64,000 nt of DNA from Olsenella sp. An285. Lineage in GTDB: Bacteria; Actinomycetota; Coriobacteriia; Coriobacteriales; Atopobiaceae. The stretch is taken from NCBI RefSeq assembly GCF_002159625.1, contig NZ_NFIZ01000013.1, positions 1-64,000 of the forward strand, written 5' to 3'. The translations under genes and the position numbers were made by a program. Shown piece after piece: positions 11,792-20,635 of the stretch (position 1 is its first letter; every line of letters begins with the position of its first letter). Under the pieces are notes generated by a model, which worked only from the letters and a program-made list of their open reading frames with translations, was not told where the DNA came from and ran no database searches.

Positions 11792-12439
11792 CTACTTGGT
11801 GCCGTAGATGCGGTCGCCGGCGTCTCCCAGGCCCGGCAGGATGTAGGCGCGCTCGTTGAGGCAGCGGTCGAGCGAGCAGGTGTAGAGGCGCACGTCCGGA
11901 TCAAAGTCCAGCACCGTGCGCACGCCCTCGGGGGCGGAGACGAGAGTGAGGCAGCGGATGTCGCGCACGCCGGCCTCGCGCAGGAACTGGATGGCGGCGG
12001 TGAGCGAGCCGCCCGTGGCGAGCATGGGATCGACCACGAGGCACGTGCGGCTCTGGATGTCTTCCGGGAACTTGCAGTAGTACTGGTGCGGCTCGTGCGT
12101 CACCTCGTCGCGATACATTCCCACGTGCCCCACCTTCGCCGACGGGACGAGCTGGAGGATGCCGTCCACCATGCCCAGGCCAGCGCGCAGGATGGGGATG
12201 ATGGCGACCGTCTTGCCGGAGACGCGCTTGCACGTCGTGGTCTCGAGCGGAGTCTCCACCTCCACGTCCTCGAGCGGGAAGTCGCGCATGGCCTCGTAGC
12301 CCTCGAAGATGGCGAGCTCGGTCACGAGCTCGCGGAACTGCTTGGTACCGGTGCTCTTGTCACGCAGGATGTGCAGCTTGTGCTGCACGAGAGGGTGGTC
12401 GATGACCGTGAAGCGGCTCGGGTCGAACTCTTCTGCCAT
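11792..12439 (-). CDS. upp: Uracil phosphoribosyltransferase
   Basis: Upp salvages uracil to UMP with PRPP. The 215-aa protein has the PRPP loop [17 protein letters not shown] and the uracil-binding C-terminal [22 protein letters not shown] is also conserved. It lies downstream of glyA with only a family repeat between them, so co-transcription is possible unless the repeat terminates. Confidence 0.96.
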   Translation of the reverse strand: MAEEFDPSRFTVIDHPLVQHKLHILRDKSTGTKQFRELVTELAIFEGYEAMRDFPLEDVEVETPLETTTCKRVSGKTVAIIPILRAGLGMVDGILQLVPSAKVGHVGMYRDEVTHEPHQYYCKFPEDIQSRTCLVVDPMLATGGSLTAAIQFLREAGVRDIRCLTLVSAPEGVRTVLDFDPDVRLYTCSLDRCLNERAYILPGLGDAGDRIYGTK

Positions 12440-12455
12440 TGGGGTCTCCTTTCTT

Positions 12456-12500
12456 GTGACGGGGGACGAAGCGGTGACAGAGCCTCCGTCCCCCAGTCAC
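12456..12500. repeat. Intergenic inverted repeat between glyA and upp
   Basis: The left arm GTGACGGGGGACG pairs with the right arm CGTCCCCCAGTCAC with one bulge; the loop carries a second GTGACAG. The 45-bp unit lies 9 bp from the glyA stop and 16 bp from the upp start, nearly filling the gap. Confidence 0.82.
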
Positions 12501-12509
12501 GATCTGGAC

Positions 12510-13763
12510 CTACAACTCGGGGTAGAGGGGGTGGGCGGCGAGGAGCTCGCGCACCTCGAGGGCGGTGCGGTCGGCGAGCTGCTCGTTGTCGACGTTGGTC
12601 ACGACGTCGCCGATGAGCTGACCGATGCGCTCGCACTCCTGCTCGGAGAAGCCGCGCGTCGTGGCGGCGGCGGAGCCCACGCGAATGCCGCTCGTGACAA
12701 AGGGCGAGCGCCTCTCCCCGGGGATGGTGTTCTTGTTGACGGTGATGCCCACCGCGTCGAGCGCGCGCTCGGCGTCGCGCCCGGTGACCTCGCCGGCAGG
12801 CGTGAGGTCGACGAGCAGCAGGTGGTTGTCCGTGCCACCGGAGACCAGGCGCAGGCCGCGGGACTCCATGCCGCGTCCAAGCGCCTTGGCGTTGGCGAGG
12901 ATGGCATCCGCGTAGTCCGCGAACTCCGGCCTCAGCGCCTCGCCAAAGGCAACGGCCTTGCCGGCGATCACGTGCTCGAGCGGGCCGCCCTGGCTTCCGG
13001 GGAACACCGCGGAGTCGAGCCGCTTTGCGATCTCCGGGTCGTTGGAGAGGATGAGGCCGCCACGCGGTCCGCGCAGGGTCTTGTGCGTGGTCGTGGTGGT
13101 CACGTCCGCGCAGGGGACCGGCGAGGGGTGGCGCCCCGTGGCCACGAGGCCGGCGATGTGCGCCATGTCCACCATGAGATAGGCGCCCACGGAATGAGCG
13201 ATCTCCGCAAAGCGCTCGAAGTCGATGGTGCGGGGGTAGGCGGAGGCTCCGGCGATGATGACCTTGGGCTTCTCTGCCTGAGCGAGCGCCGCGACGGCAT
13301 CGTAGTCTATGCGCTCGGTCTGGGCGTCGACGCCGTAGGAGACGATCCGGTAGAGCTTGCCGGAGAAGTTTGCCGGCGAACCATGCGTGAGGTGCCCGCC
13401 GTTGTCGAGCGCCATGCCCATGACCGTGTCGCCGGGCTGGGCGAGGGCGGCGAGGGCGGCGTAGTTTGCCTGCGCCCCGGAGTGCGGCTGCACGTTGGCA
13501 AAGCCGGCGCCAAAGAGCTTCTTCGCGCGGTCGCGAGCGAGGTTCTCCGCCTCGTCGACCGCCCAGCAGCCCCCGTAGTAGCGCTTGCCGGGGAGGCCCT
13601 CCGCGTACTTGTTGGTAAGGGGCGAGCCCACCGCCTCCAGAACGGCCATCGAGACGAAGTTCTCCGAGGCAATGAGCTCGATGGAGGAACGCTGCCGGCG
13701 GAGCTCGTCGTCAATGGCCGAGAAGACCTCGGGGTCGGACTCTCTCAGGTGCTCGCAGAACAT
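12510..13763 (-). CDS. glyA: Serine hydroxymethyltransferase
   Basis: GlyA converts serine and tetrahydrofolate to glycine and methylene-THF using PLP. The 417-aa protein has [12 protein letters not shown] near the N-terminus, RYYGGC, and the PLP lysine in [14 protein letters not shown]. The length is standard. The folP-folK fusion 7 kb away supplies the cofactor pathway. Confidence 0.97.
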   Translation of the reverse strand: MFCEHLRESDPEVFSAIDDELRRQRSSIELIASENFVSMAVLEAVGSPLTNKYAEGLPGKRYYGGCWAVDEAENLARDRAKKLFGAGFANVQPHSGAQANYAALAALAQPGDTVMGMALDNGGHLTHGSPANFSGKLYRIVSYGVDAQTERIDYDAVAALAQAEKPKVIIAGASAYPRTIDFERFAEIAHSVGAYLMVDMAHIAGLVATGRHPSPVPCADVTTTTTHKTLRGPRGGLILSNDPEIAKRLDSAVFPGSQGGPLEHVIAGKAVAFGEALRPEFADYADAILANAKALGRGMESRGLRLVSGGTDNHLLLVDLTPAGEVTGRDAERALDAVGITVNKNTIPGERRSPFVTSGIRVGSAAATTRGFSEQECERIGQLIGDVVTNVDNEQLADRTALEVRELLAAHPLYPEL

Positions 13764-13787
13764 GGGAACCCCCTCTTCTTTGAAAGG

Positions 13788-13835
13788 AGCCCGCCCTCGG
13801 CGGGCGCGCGAGGTGCTGCATCATAAATGTAGCAC
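13788..13835 (-). promoter_or_regulatory. glyA leader with two inverted repeats
   Basis: Upstream of glyA a GCCCGCC/GGCGGGC hairpin (13788-13804) is followed by an inverted repeat GTGCTGCAT...ATGTAGCAC (13813-13835). The second contains TTTATGATG, which could serve as a -10 region on the minus strand. It may be an operator or leader hairpin; it does not match the tetrahydrofolate riboswitch core as I remember it. Confidence 0.35.
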
Positions 13836-13921
13836 GGAGCGCGAGGCGCCCCTCCTCCCCGATTTGCGGACGACGCAATCTGGAAGCGAGCGAGAAACAC
13901 TCGGGTCGCGACCGGCGCGGG

Positions 13922-14569
13922 CTAGGCTCCCGCAGCGAGAAGAACCTCGGCCTCGGAAATGGCGCCCTCGCGCAGCACGCGCGGAAGCGCCCCCGTGGCG
14001 TCCACGATGGTCGAGGCGACGCCCACCGTGGCAGGGCCCGCGTCCACCACAAGGTCGACCGCCTCCGCGACGGCGGGCTCGAGGCTCGCCCCGGAGGTGG
14101 CGGAGGGGGCGCCGTGGACGTTGGCGCTCGTCTGGGCGACGGGGCACCCAAGGGCGCGCACGATGGCGCGGTCGAGCTCGGACCCGGGTACGCGCAGCGC
14201 GATGGTGCCCCCTCCCGGAGCTGGCTGCGCATACTCCGCGGGCACGAGATCGGACGCCCGCACCACCAGCGTGAGCGCGCCGGGCCAGTAGCGCTCGGCC
14301 AGCCGGAGCGCCCATGCGGGGACATCCTTTCCGTAGAGGGCCAGGTCGGACGCATCCGCCACGAACCACGGAAGCGTCTGCGCCCTGTCGCGCCTCTTGA
14401 CCTCGAAGATTCGCTCGTGCCCCGGGTTGTTCGGAGTCGCGGCGCAGCAGATGCCGTAGACGGAGTCCGTGGGGAGCACGGCCACACCGCCGCTCCCGAG
14501 GCTCCGCGCCACGCGATCGACCAGCAGGGGGTCTGCGGCGTCAAGGCCGTCTGCGAACAGGATTTCCAC
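13922..14569 (-). CDS. tsaC: Threonylcarbamoyl-AMP synthase (YrdC/Sua5 family)
   Basis: This protein makes the threonylcarbamoyl adenylate used for the t6A37 tRNA modification. The 215-aa product from GTG 14569 has the family core: VAVLPTDSVYGICC near the start, RDRAQTLPWFV, the WPGALTLVV motif and PVAQTSANVHG. Its AGGAGG lies in the last codons of prmC and the GTG is 2 bp past the prmC stop, so translation is coupled. Confidence 0.9.
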   Translation of the reverse strand: MEILFADGLDAADPLLVDRVARSLGSGGVAVLPTDSVYGICCAATPNNPGHERIFEVKRRDRAQTLPWFVADASDLALYGKDVPAWALRLAERYWPGALTLVVRASDLVPAEYAQPAPGGGTIALRVPGSELDRAIVRALGCPVAQTSANVHGAPSATSGASLEPAVAEAVDLVVDAGPATVGVASTIVDATGALPRVLREGAISEAEVLLAAGA

Positions 14570-14571
14570 GG

Positions 14572-15507
14572 CTACTCCTCCTTGTCCAGCGCGCGCCTTG
14601 CCACGAGGACGCGAGGCCTGTGCGTGAGGTCCTCGCGGATCTCCACGGAGGCCCAACCGTCGCGCTCCCGAACGAGCGCGGCGGCGTCTTCGAGCGAGCC
14701 CTCGAAGAGCTCGACGCAGAGCATGCCGCCCGCCTCGAGGGCGGCGGGCGCCAGGTCGAGCAGGCGGCGGAACACGTCCAGCCCGTCCTCCCCGCCGTCG
14801 AGCGCAAGCTCGGGCTCGAAGTCTGCCACCTCGGCCGGGACCTCCTCGCGAAGCACGCGCGTGGGGATGTAGGGAGGGTTGGACACGAGCACGGAGAAGC
14901 CCCCCATGAGCTCAGGATCCACCCCCTCGGCGAGGTCGCACTCCACGATGTCGACGGCATCCTCGAGCCCGAGCGCCTCACGGTTGCGCGTGGCGAGCTC
15001 CACGGCGCGCTCGGAGAGATCGGTGGCGGTCACGTGCGTTCCGGGGCGCTCGGAGGCAACGGAGAGCGCGATGCAGCCGGTGCCGGTGCCCACCTCGAGC
15101 ACGCGCACGCACCTCTGGGCCTCGCCCTCCGTCGCGCCGCCCCCCTGGCGGGCCAGCGCCTCGTCCACCCCCTCGAGGGCGGCGTCAACGAGAATCTCCG
15201 TCTCTGGCCGCGGGATGAGCACGCCGCGCTCGCAGCGCAGCACGATGTGGCGGAACGGCATCTCGCCGGTCACGTACTGCAGGGGCTCGCCGGACGCGCG
15301 CCGTTCGATGGCCGCGTGCATGGCAGCGAGCTCGTCTGCCTCCAGCGGCTTGTCAAAGTTGACGTAGAGCTCCACGCGCGAGAGCCCGCAGACGTTGGCG
15401 AGCAGCCACTCGGCAGAGAGCCGAGGATGCTCGTCGCCCTTGCGCTCGAGGTAGCCGCTCGTCCAGTCGAGCACGCGCTTGATTGTCCAGAGGTCACCGC
15501 GCGACAT
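14572..15507 (-). CDS. prmC: Release factor glutamine methyltransferase
   Basis: PrmC methylates the GGQ glutamine of release factors using SAM. The protein has an N-terminal helical domain, LEVGTGTGCIALS (SAM loop) and the catalytic NPPYIP motif at about two thirds. I chose the second ATG (15507) because GGAGG lies 6 nt before it; the first ATG (15513) sits directly on that sequence. It follows prfA, its substrate gene, after the palindromic element. Confidence 0.93.
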   Translation of the reverse strand: MSRGDLWTIKRVLDWTSGYLERKGDEHPRLSAEWLLANVCGLSRVELYVNFDKPLEADELAAMHAAIERRASGEPLQYVTGEMPFRHIVLRCERGVLIPRPETEILVDAALEGVDEALARQGGGATEGEAQRCVRVLEVGTGTGCIALSVASERPGTHVTATDLSERAVELATRNREALGLEDAVDIVECDLAEGVDPELMGGFSVLVSNPPYIPTRVLREEVPAEVADFEPELALDGGEDGLDVFRRLLDLAPAALEAGGMLCVELFEGSLEDAAALVRERDGWASVEIREDLTHRPRVLVARRALDKEE

Positions 15508-15610
15508 CCGCATCCTCCGCTCCTAGGTCTTGCAGGGTCACTGCATCATAGCTCAGTATCCGCGAGCCGCCCGCATCGGGGGACACGCGCCACTCGAGCG
15601 TCTCCCCGCA

Positions 15611-15843
15611 CTGCAGATAACGCGCTCGGGCCGGCTGGCGGGCAGTCCCGCTGCAAAACTGCCCTTCGGGCCGGTGGTTTTTGACGGAGCGCCTCGCCCT
15701 CGACGGCCTAGATCACAACGTTCTGCCTGGATTATGAAAATGACCTCCATGAGTGGGGCGCCGAAGAGCCCAAAATCCACTGACCCGAAGGCCCGTTTTG
15801 CGGCGGGGCCTCTCACCAGCCGGCCCGAGCGCGTTATCTGCAG
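15611..15843. mobile_element. 233-bp palindromic MITE-like element
   Basis: The ends are perfect 28-bp inverted repeats: 15611-15638 (CTGCAGATAACGCGCTCGGG...) and 15816-15843. The similarity continues inwards imperfectly for tens of bases (for example GCAAAAC, CCTTCGGG and GTGG-TTTTTG blocks on each arm), leaving a centre of about 50 bp. The whole unit could fold into one long hairpin. Both strands contain short open frames (a DNALGPAG-type peptide appears twice, once per arm), which I read as repeat sequence, not genes. It fills the prmC-prfA gap. Confidence 0.8.
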
Positions 15844-15849
15844 AAGAAT

Positions 15850-15885
15850 CTGGGCCGCCAGCCTCGCGGAAGGCTGACGGCCCAG
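15850..15885 (-). terminator. prfA terminator hairpin
   Basis: A 15-bp stem with one mismatch (CTGGGCCGCCAGCCT with AGGCTGACGGCCCAG) is followed on the minus strand by ATTCTTCTG. It lies 24 bp after the prfA stop, next to the outer end of the palindromic element. Confidence 0.7.
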
Positions 15886-15909
15886 AAGAAGCTGATGCCA
15901 GATGAGGCG

Positions 15910-16974
<1,065 letters not shown>

Positions 16975-17105
16975 GGGAATCTCCTTATGTGTTGCGTAAC
17001 TGGGCATGCGTGTTGGGGCGCGGGGCGCCCAGGGCACAGCTAGAGCATGTCAAACCGCAGGTACACGGAGCCTCCCTCGAGATTGGGTCACGTTAGCCCT
17101 GTAAT

Positions 17106-17127
17106 CATACCCCGACCGTCGGGTATG
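17106..17127. promoter_or_regulatory. 22-bp inverted repeat between divergent genes
   Basis: CATACCC and GGGTATG face each other across CGACCGTC. The dyad lies 34 bp upstream of the plus-strand membrane protein and 132 bp upstream of prfA. An operator for either gene is possible. Confidence 0.35.
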
Positions 17128-17160
17128 CGACACTTAGTGCCAGCGAATGAAGGAGAAACC

Positions 17161-18603
17161 ATGGCAGAGCCCGAAGACATGCCCCTGGAGCCCGAGCAGG
17201 CGGGGCCAGAGCCATCGAAAGGGCCGGGGGACGACGCCCCCGGCACGACTCCGGACGACACCATCGCCGGAGAGACCGCGGAGCTCCCCGGTCACGAGGA
17301 CGCCCCTACGGAGAGGCGCCCGCCCGTTGCCGCCGCCGACGCGCCGCAGCCCGAGGGCGAGCCGCCCCGCCTTCGCGACGTGACGGGCACCATCGGTGAC
17401 TACCTGCGCTCGCGCCTCACGGCGCTGGCCGGGGCCGTCCGAGCGCACCGTCTTGCCGCCGCGCTGGTGGCAGTGGCAGCGATCGCAGCCGTCGTTGCCG
17501 CAGTCGCCCTCGCCACGAGCGCGCCGTCCCTCCCCTCGGAGGAGCTCGTGTCCGACGACGCGGCGGCGCGGCTCGAGACGCCCGCCTACTCGAGCGGATC
17601 CTTCGGTCGGGACGACATCATCGTCCCCCGCGAGGTGGACGTGCGCTCAATCGCGCGCGACGGGAGCACGGGCGAGGCGGTCGCGGACGTGATGGTCACG
17701 TACTCCGGCAGCCACGGCATCAGCGCCGAGAAGGCCGCCACGCTGCGCTACTCCGCCACGGGCGGCGCATGGGCGCTCGTGGGCGAGCCGGAGAACGTGC
17801 GCGTCTCCTGGCACACGACCGAGGGCGTGGACGAGGAGCGGGTCATCAAGAACGCCGGGTCCATCCTCGAGCGAGCCGACCGCGCCCTCGGGCAGGACGA
17901 CGCCGAAGGCCCCACGCTCTCCGAGCTCTATGCGGGCGCGAGCGTCCAGGCGGAGGCGAGCGCCCCCGACGTCGAGTCCCAGACGCAGGTTGTCGAGCTG
18001 CTCTTCACGCGCGAGAGCGCATACGAGCGATACGAGTGCCGCATGGCGGTCTCGTTTGCCTTCCGCTCCGCCTCCGGACAGTGGGAGATCGAGGGCGTGA
18101 GCGTGGAGGACGGAGCGAGGGAGCGGAGCCTCGAGCCCCTCGTCGGCACGTGGACGGGCACCTTCCAGAGCCAGGAGGCAGATGGCGAGAAGTGCCTCGC
18201 CGCACGTGGGGCAGGGCTCGTTGTGACCATCTCCTCGGTTCGCAGCGAGGCCGGAGTCGAGCAGGTCTCCGGCACCGTGTCCGGCGTGGCGCACTACCAC
18301 GCCGCCCCCTCCTCCGACACCGCCGCGAGCGACGGCGACACCCCGTTCTCCGACGTTCCCTTCACGGCGGCGCTCGTCGAGGAATCCGACGGCACCCTCG
18401 TCTTTGAGAGCGCGCTCCCCGAGGACGTGGGGGGCACCGTCACCCTCTCGCTCACGTTTGGCTCCGCAGACGACCCGTCCCGAGCCGTCGCGCGTGTGAC
18501 CACCACCTACGTGCACGAGGGCTCGTTCTTCTTCGTCCCCTTTGACGAGACCTTCACGTACGAGGACCTCTTCTCCCTCGTGCGCAGCGCAGACGCGGAG
18601 TAG
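17161..18603 (+). CDS. Single-pass membrane protein with large extracellular domain, unknown
   Basis: An ATG at 17161 preceded by AAGGAG gives 480 aa. Residues 1-95 are acidic and proline-rich and probably cytoplasmic. One membrane helix spans about 98-119 (LAAALVAVAAIAAVVAAVAL). The rest (about 360 aa) is beta-rich, with two cysteines that could pair (YECRMA and GEKCLAA). The segment around GTWTGTFQSQEADGEKC resembles a secreted beta-barrel, but I do not recognise a family. It is the only plus-strand gene within the minus-strand rpmE-prfA-prmC run, which suggests insertion or local rearrangement. Confidence 0.8.
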   Translation: MAEPEDMPLEPEQAGPEPSKGPGDDAPGTTPDDTIAGETAELPGHEDAPTERRPPVAAADAPQPEGEPPRLRDVTGTIGDYLRSRLTALAGAVRAHRLAAALVAVAAIAAVVAAVALATSAPSLPSEELVSDDAAARLETPAYSSGSFGRDDIIVPREVDVRSIARDGSTGEAVADVMVTYSGSHGISAEKAATLRYSATGGAWALVGEPENVRVSWHTTEGVDEERVIKNAGSILERADRALGQDDAEGPTLSELYAGASVQAEASAPDVESQTQVVELLFTRESAYERYECRMAVSFAFRSASGQWEIEGVSVEDGARERSLEPLVGTWTGTFQSQEADGEKCLAARGAGLVVTISSVRSEAGVEQVSGTVSGVAHYHAAPSSDTAASDGDTPFSDVPFTAALVEESDGTLVFESALPEDVGGTVTLSLTFGSADDPSRAVARVTTTYVHEGSFFFVPFDETFTYEDLFSLVRSADAE

Positions 18604-18646
18604 GCTCCGCACCGCAATTGGCAGCCTAAGACAATCGACACAGGAA

Positions 18647-18680
18647 GGCGCCCCGTCCCTCATGCGAGGAGCGGGGCGCC
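18647..18680. terminator. Bidirectional terminator hairpin
   Basis: GGCGCCCCG and CGGGGCGCC form a 9-bp GC stem midway between the convergent membrane-protein gene and rpmE, so it can serve both. There is no strong U run in either direction. Confidence 0.55.
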
Positions 18681-18708
18681 TGCAATCCCGTGACTCTGTG
18701 GGTCTGGG

Positions 18709-19122
18709 CTACTCGGCCTCGGTGGCCTCGGGCTCGGCAGCGGCCTCCTCAGCGGGGGCAGCCTTGGCAGCCTCGGCCTCGGCCTTCTTGGCGTACTCGG
18801 CGGCACGCTTGGCCTTCTCGGCGGCCTTGGCCTCCTTGGCGGCCTTCTTGGCAGCGGCCTCCTCGGCAGCCTTGGCAGCCTTGGCGGCCTTGGCCTCCTG
18901 GGCCTTCTTCAGCTGAGCGGCAGCGGCGCCACCGAACTTGTCGGCGAAGCGCTGGACGCGGCCGCCGGTGTCGACGAGCTTCTGCTGGCCGGTGTAGAAC
19001 GGGTGGCACTTGTCGCAGAGGTCGACCACGATCTCCTTCTTGGTGGAGCGGGTCGTCCAGGTGTTGCCGCAGGTGCAGCGAACGGTGCACTCCACGTAGT
19101 CGGGGTGGATACCTTGCTTCAT
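18709..19122 (-). CDS. rpmE: Ribosomal protein L31, zinc type, with long Ala/Lys tail
   Basis: Residues 1-70 are a normal bacterial L31 ([22 protein letters not shown]...) with the zinc ligands C-x-C and C-x-x-C ([12 protein letters not shown]). The protein is 137 aa because of a C-terminal extension of nearly 70 residues built of Ala, Lys and Glu, predicted to be a helix. The family is normally 65-90 aa. A large A-rich tail is also seen on other high-GC actinobacterial ribosomal proteins. The Zn-type L31 may be replaced when zinc is low. Confidence 0.93.
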   Translation of the reverse strand: MKQGIHPDYVECTVRCTCGNTWTTRSTKKEIVVDLCDKCHPFYTGQQKLVDTGGRVQRFADKFGGAAAAQLKKAQEAKAAKAAKAAEEAAAKKAAKEAKAAEKAKRAAEYAKKAEAEAAKAAPAEEAAAEPEATEAE

Positions 19123-19318
19123 GGCAGGACTCCTCTTCTTCGGCCCTGGTTTCCGACCAGGGCAGGGGTTCGTCTCGGTTCCGACCGAGACACGATAGCC
19201 GTATGACTATATCAGAAAGCCTGTGGGGCATCTGTGAAGAATTACGCGTAAGATGAGGCGAGAAGAACCGGCGACAAGAACGAGCAGCCCTAAGCGGCGC
19301 CCACACCGGGAGGTCCCC

Positions 19319-20098
19319 ATGTTCCTCGCCATCGACGTTGGCAACACCCAGACCACGCTCGGCCTCTTTGACGAGGCCGGGACGCTCGAGCGCGGCTGGC
19401 GCATGTCCACCACCGCAAGCGACACCTCCGACATGCTGCACTCCCGCCTCTGGGGCTTCTTCATGAAGGACGGCCTCGAGCTGGGGTGCGTGACCGAGGC
19501 CGGGGTGGCGAGCGTCGTTCCCGCGCTCGAGAGGTCGTGGCGGCGCTGCCTGGGACAGCACCTCGGACACGAGCCGCTCGTCGTGAGCGCCGGGAAGAGC
19601 TACGGCATGGAGGTCGCGATGCCCAACCCACGGCAGGTGGGCGCGGACCGCATCGCCAACGCCATCGCGGCGCGCAGCACCTACGGCGCGCCGGTCATCG
19701 TGGTGGACTTTGGCACGGCCACCAACATCGACGTCGTGGACGCCTCGGGGGCCTACCGTGGCGGCGCCATCTCGCCGGGGCTCATGCTCTCCGCAAGCGC
19801 GCTCTTCTCGCGCGCGGCCAAGCTCGCAAGCATCCCCATAGAGGCTCCGGAGCACGCCCTTGGCGACGGGACCGAGGCGGCGCTCCAGTCCGGCCTCGTC
19901 ATAGGTGCCGCGGCGCAGGCCGAGGGCCTCGTCTCGCGCATCCAGGCAGAGCTTGGCGAGCCCCGCGCCACCGTGGTGGGCACGGGCGGCCTCGCACGCA
20001 CCGTGGCAAAGGCAACCGACCTCTTTGACGCCATCGATCCCGACCTCACGCTCCGCGGCATCCGCGAGATCTGGCTCTGGGAGCAGGCGCGCGTGTAG
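19319..20098 (+). CDS. coaX: Type III pantothenate kinase
   Basis: CoaX starts coenzyme A synthesis by phosphorylating pantothenate with ATP, needing a monovalent cation. The 259-aa protein opens MFLAIDVGNTQTTLGLFD (phosphate-1 motif), carries NPRQVGADRIANAIAA and the catalytic VVDFGTATNIDVV, then GGAISPGLMLS. GGGAGG lies 5 nt before the ATG. It converges on the biotin-ligase-like gene 15 bp away. Confidence 0.94.
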   Translation: MFLAIDVGNTQTTLGLFDEAGTLERGWRMSTTASDTSDMLHSRLWGFFMKDGLELGCVTEAGVASVVPALERSWRRCLGQHLGHEPLVVSAGKSYGMEVAMPNPRQVGADRIANAIAARSTYGAPVIVVDFGTATNIDVVDASGAYRGGAISPGLMLSASALFSRAAKLASIPIEAPEHALGDGTEAALQSGLVIGAAAQAEGLVSRIQAELGEPRATVVGTGGLARTVAKATDLFDAIDPDLTLRGIREIWLWEQARV

Positions 20099-20113
20099 GG
20101 ACAGGTTTGTAGC

Positions 20114-20635
20114 CTAGGCAAGCCTCAGCCGGGCCTGCTCGGGGGCGAGCTCCAGCTCCCGGCCATCCGTGAGCCGCACCGTGGCGCGGCCCCACACGTC
20201 AACGCCCGCGAGCGTCCCGCGACCGACCGCACGGCCGCCGCGCAGGACCTCGACCTCCTCGCCCATGCCGAGAAGAACGTCGAAGTAGTCCCCCAGCACG
20301 GACGCGAGCGGCCCGGCGGCACCACGGCCGGCGGCATATGCGGACTCCCAGGCGTCGGTCCCCTCCGAAGCGAAGCGCTCGAGCTCCGCCGCGTCGAGGT
20401 TCTTCTCGGCATCCCATGAGAGGGTGCAGCGCACGAAGACGCCCTCGTCGTCGTACCCGGCACGGGCCTCTATGCCCACGAGCGGCTCGCCCTCTGTCGA
20501 GACCACCTCGTGCGGCCAGGCCACACGAGCCTCGAGCGAGCGCGCCACGGCGAGCGCGCACACGTAGGGCGCGCCCGTCACGAAGCCCATGGGAACGCGC
20601 GGGCGCAGCGTCAGAGAGGTCCCCGCTACTCCCAC
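20114..20635 (-). CDS. Reduced biotin protein ligase-like protein
   Basis: The 173-aa product of a GTG start (20635, GGGGAGG upstream) matches the later part of BirA: GTSLTLRPRVPM corresponds to the strand after the ATP loop, and the C-terminal GEEVEVLRGGRAVGRGTLAGVD is the SH3-like domain with its D-x-x-G turn. The biotinyl-AMP loop GRGRRGR is missing altogether and the catalytic KWPND is replaced by VAWPHE, so the lysine is lost. It cannot be a conventional ligase. It overlaps the folP-folK end by 10 nt. Confidence 0.7.
   Translation of the reverse strand: MGVAGTSLTLRPRVPMGFVTGAPYVCALAVARSLEARVAWPHEVVSTEGEPLVGIEARAGYDDEGVFVRCTLSWDAEKNLDAAELERFASEGTDAWESAYAAGRGAAGPLASVLGDYFDVLLGMGEEVEVLRGGRAVGRGTLAGVDVWGRATVRLTDGRELELAPEQARLRLA

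Noticed and set aside
13764-13921. A tetrahydrofolate riboswitch before glyA
   Set aside because: The leader has two simple inverted repeats but not the conserved core of the THF riboswitch as I know it.
15553-15816. Minus-strand 87-aa frame in the prmC-prfA gap
   Set aside because: It lies inside the palindromic element, and the opposite arm gives a related peptide. I read it as repeat sequence, not a gene.
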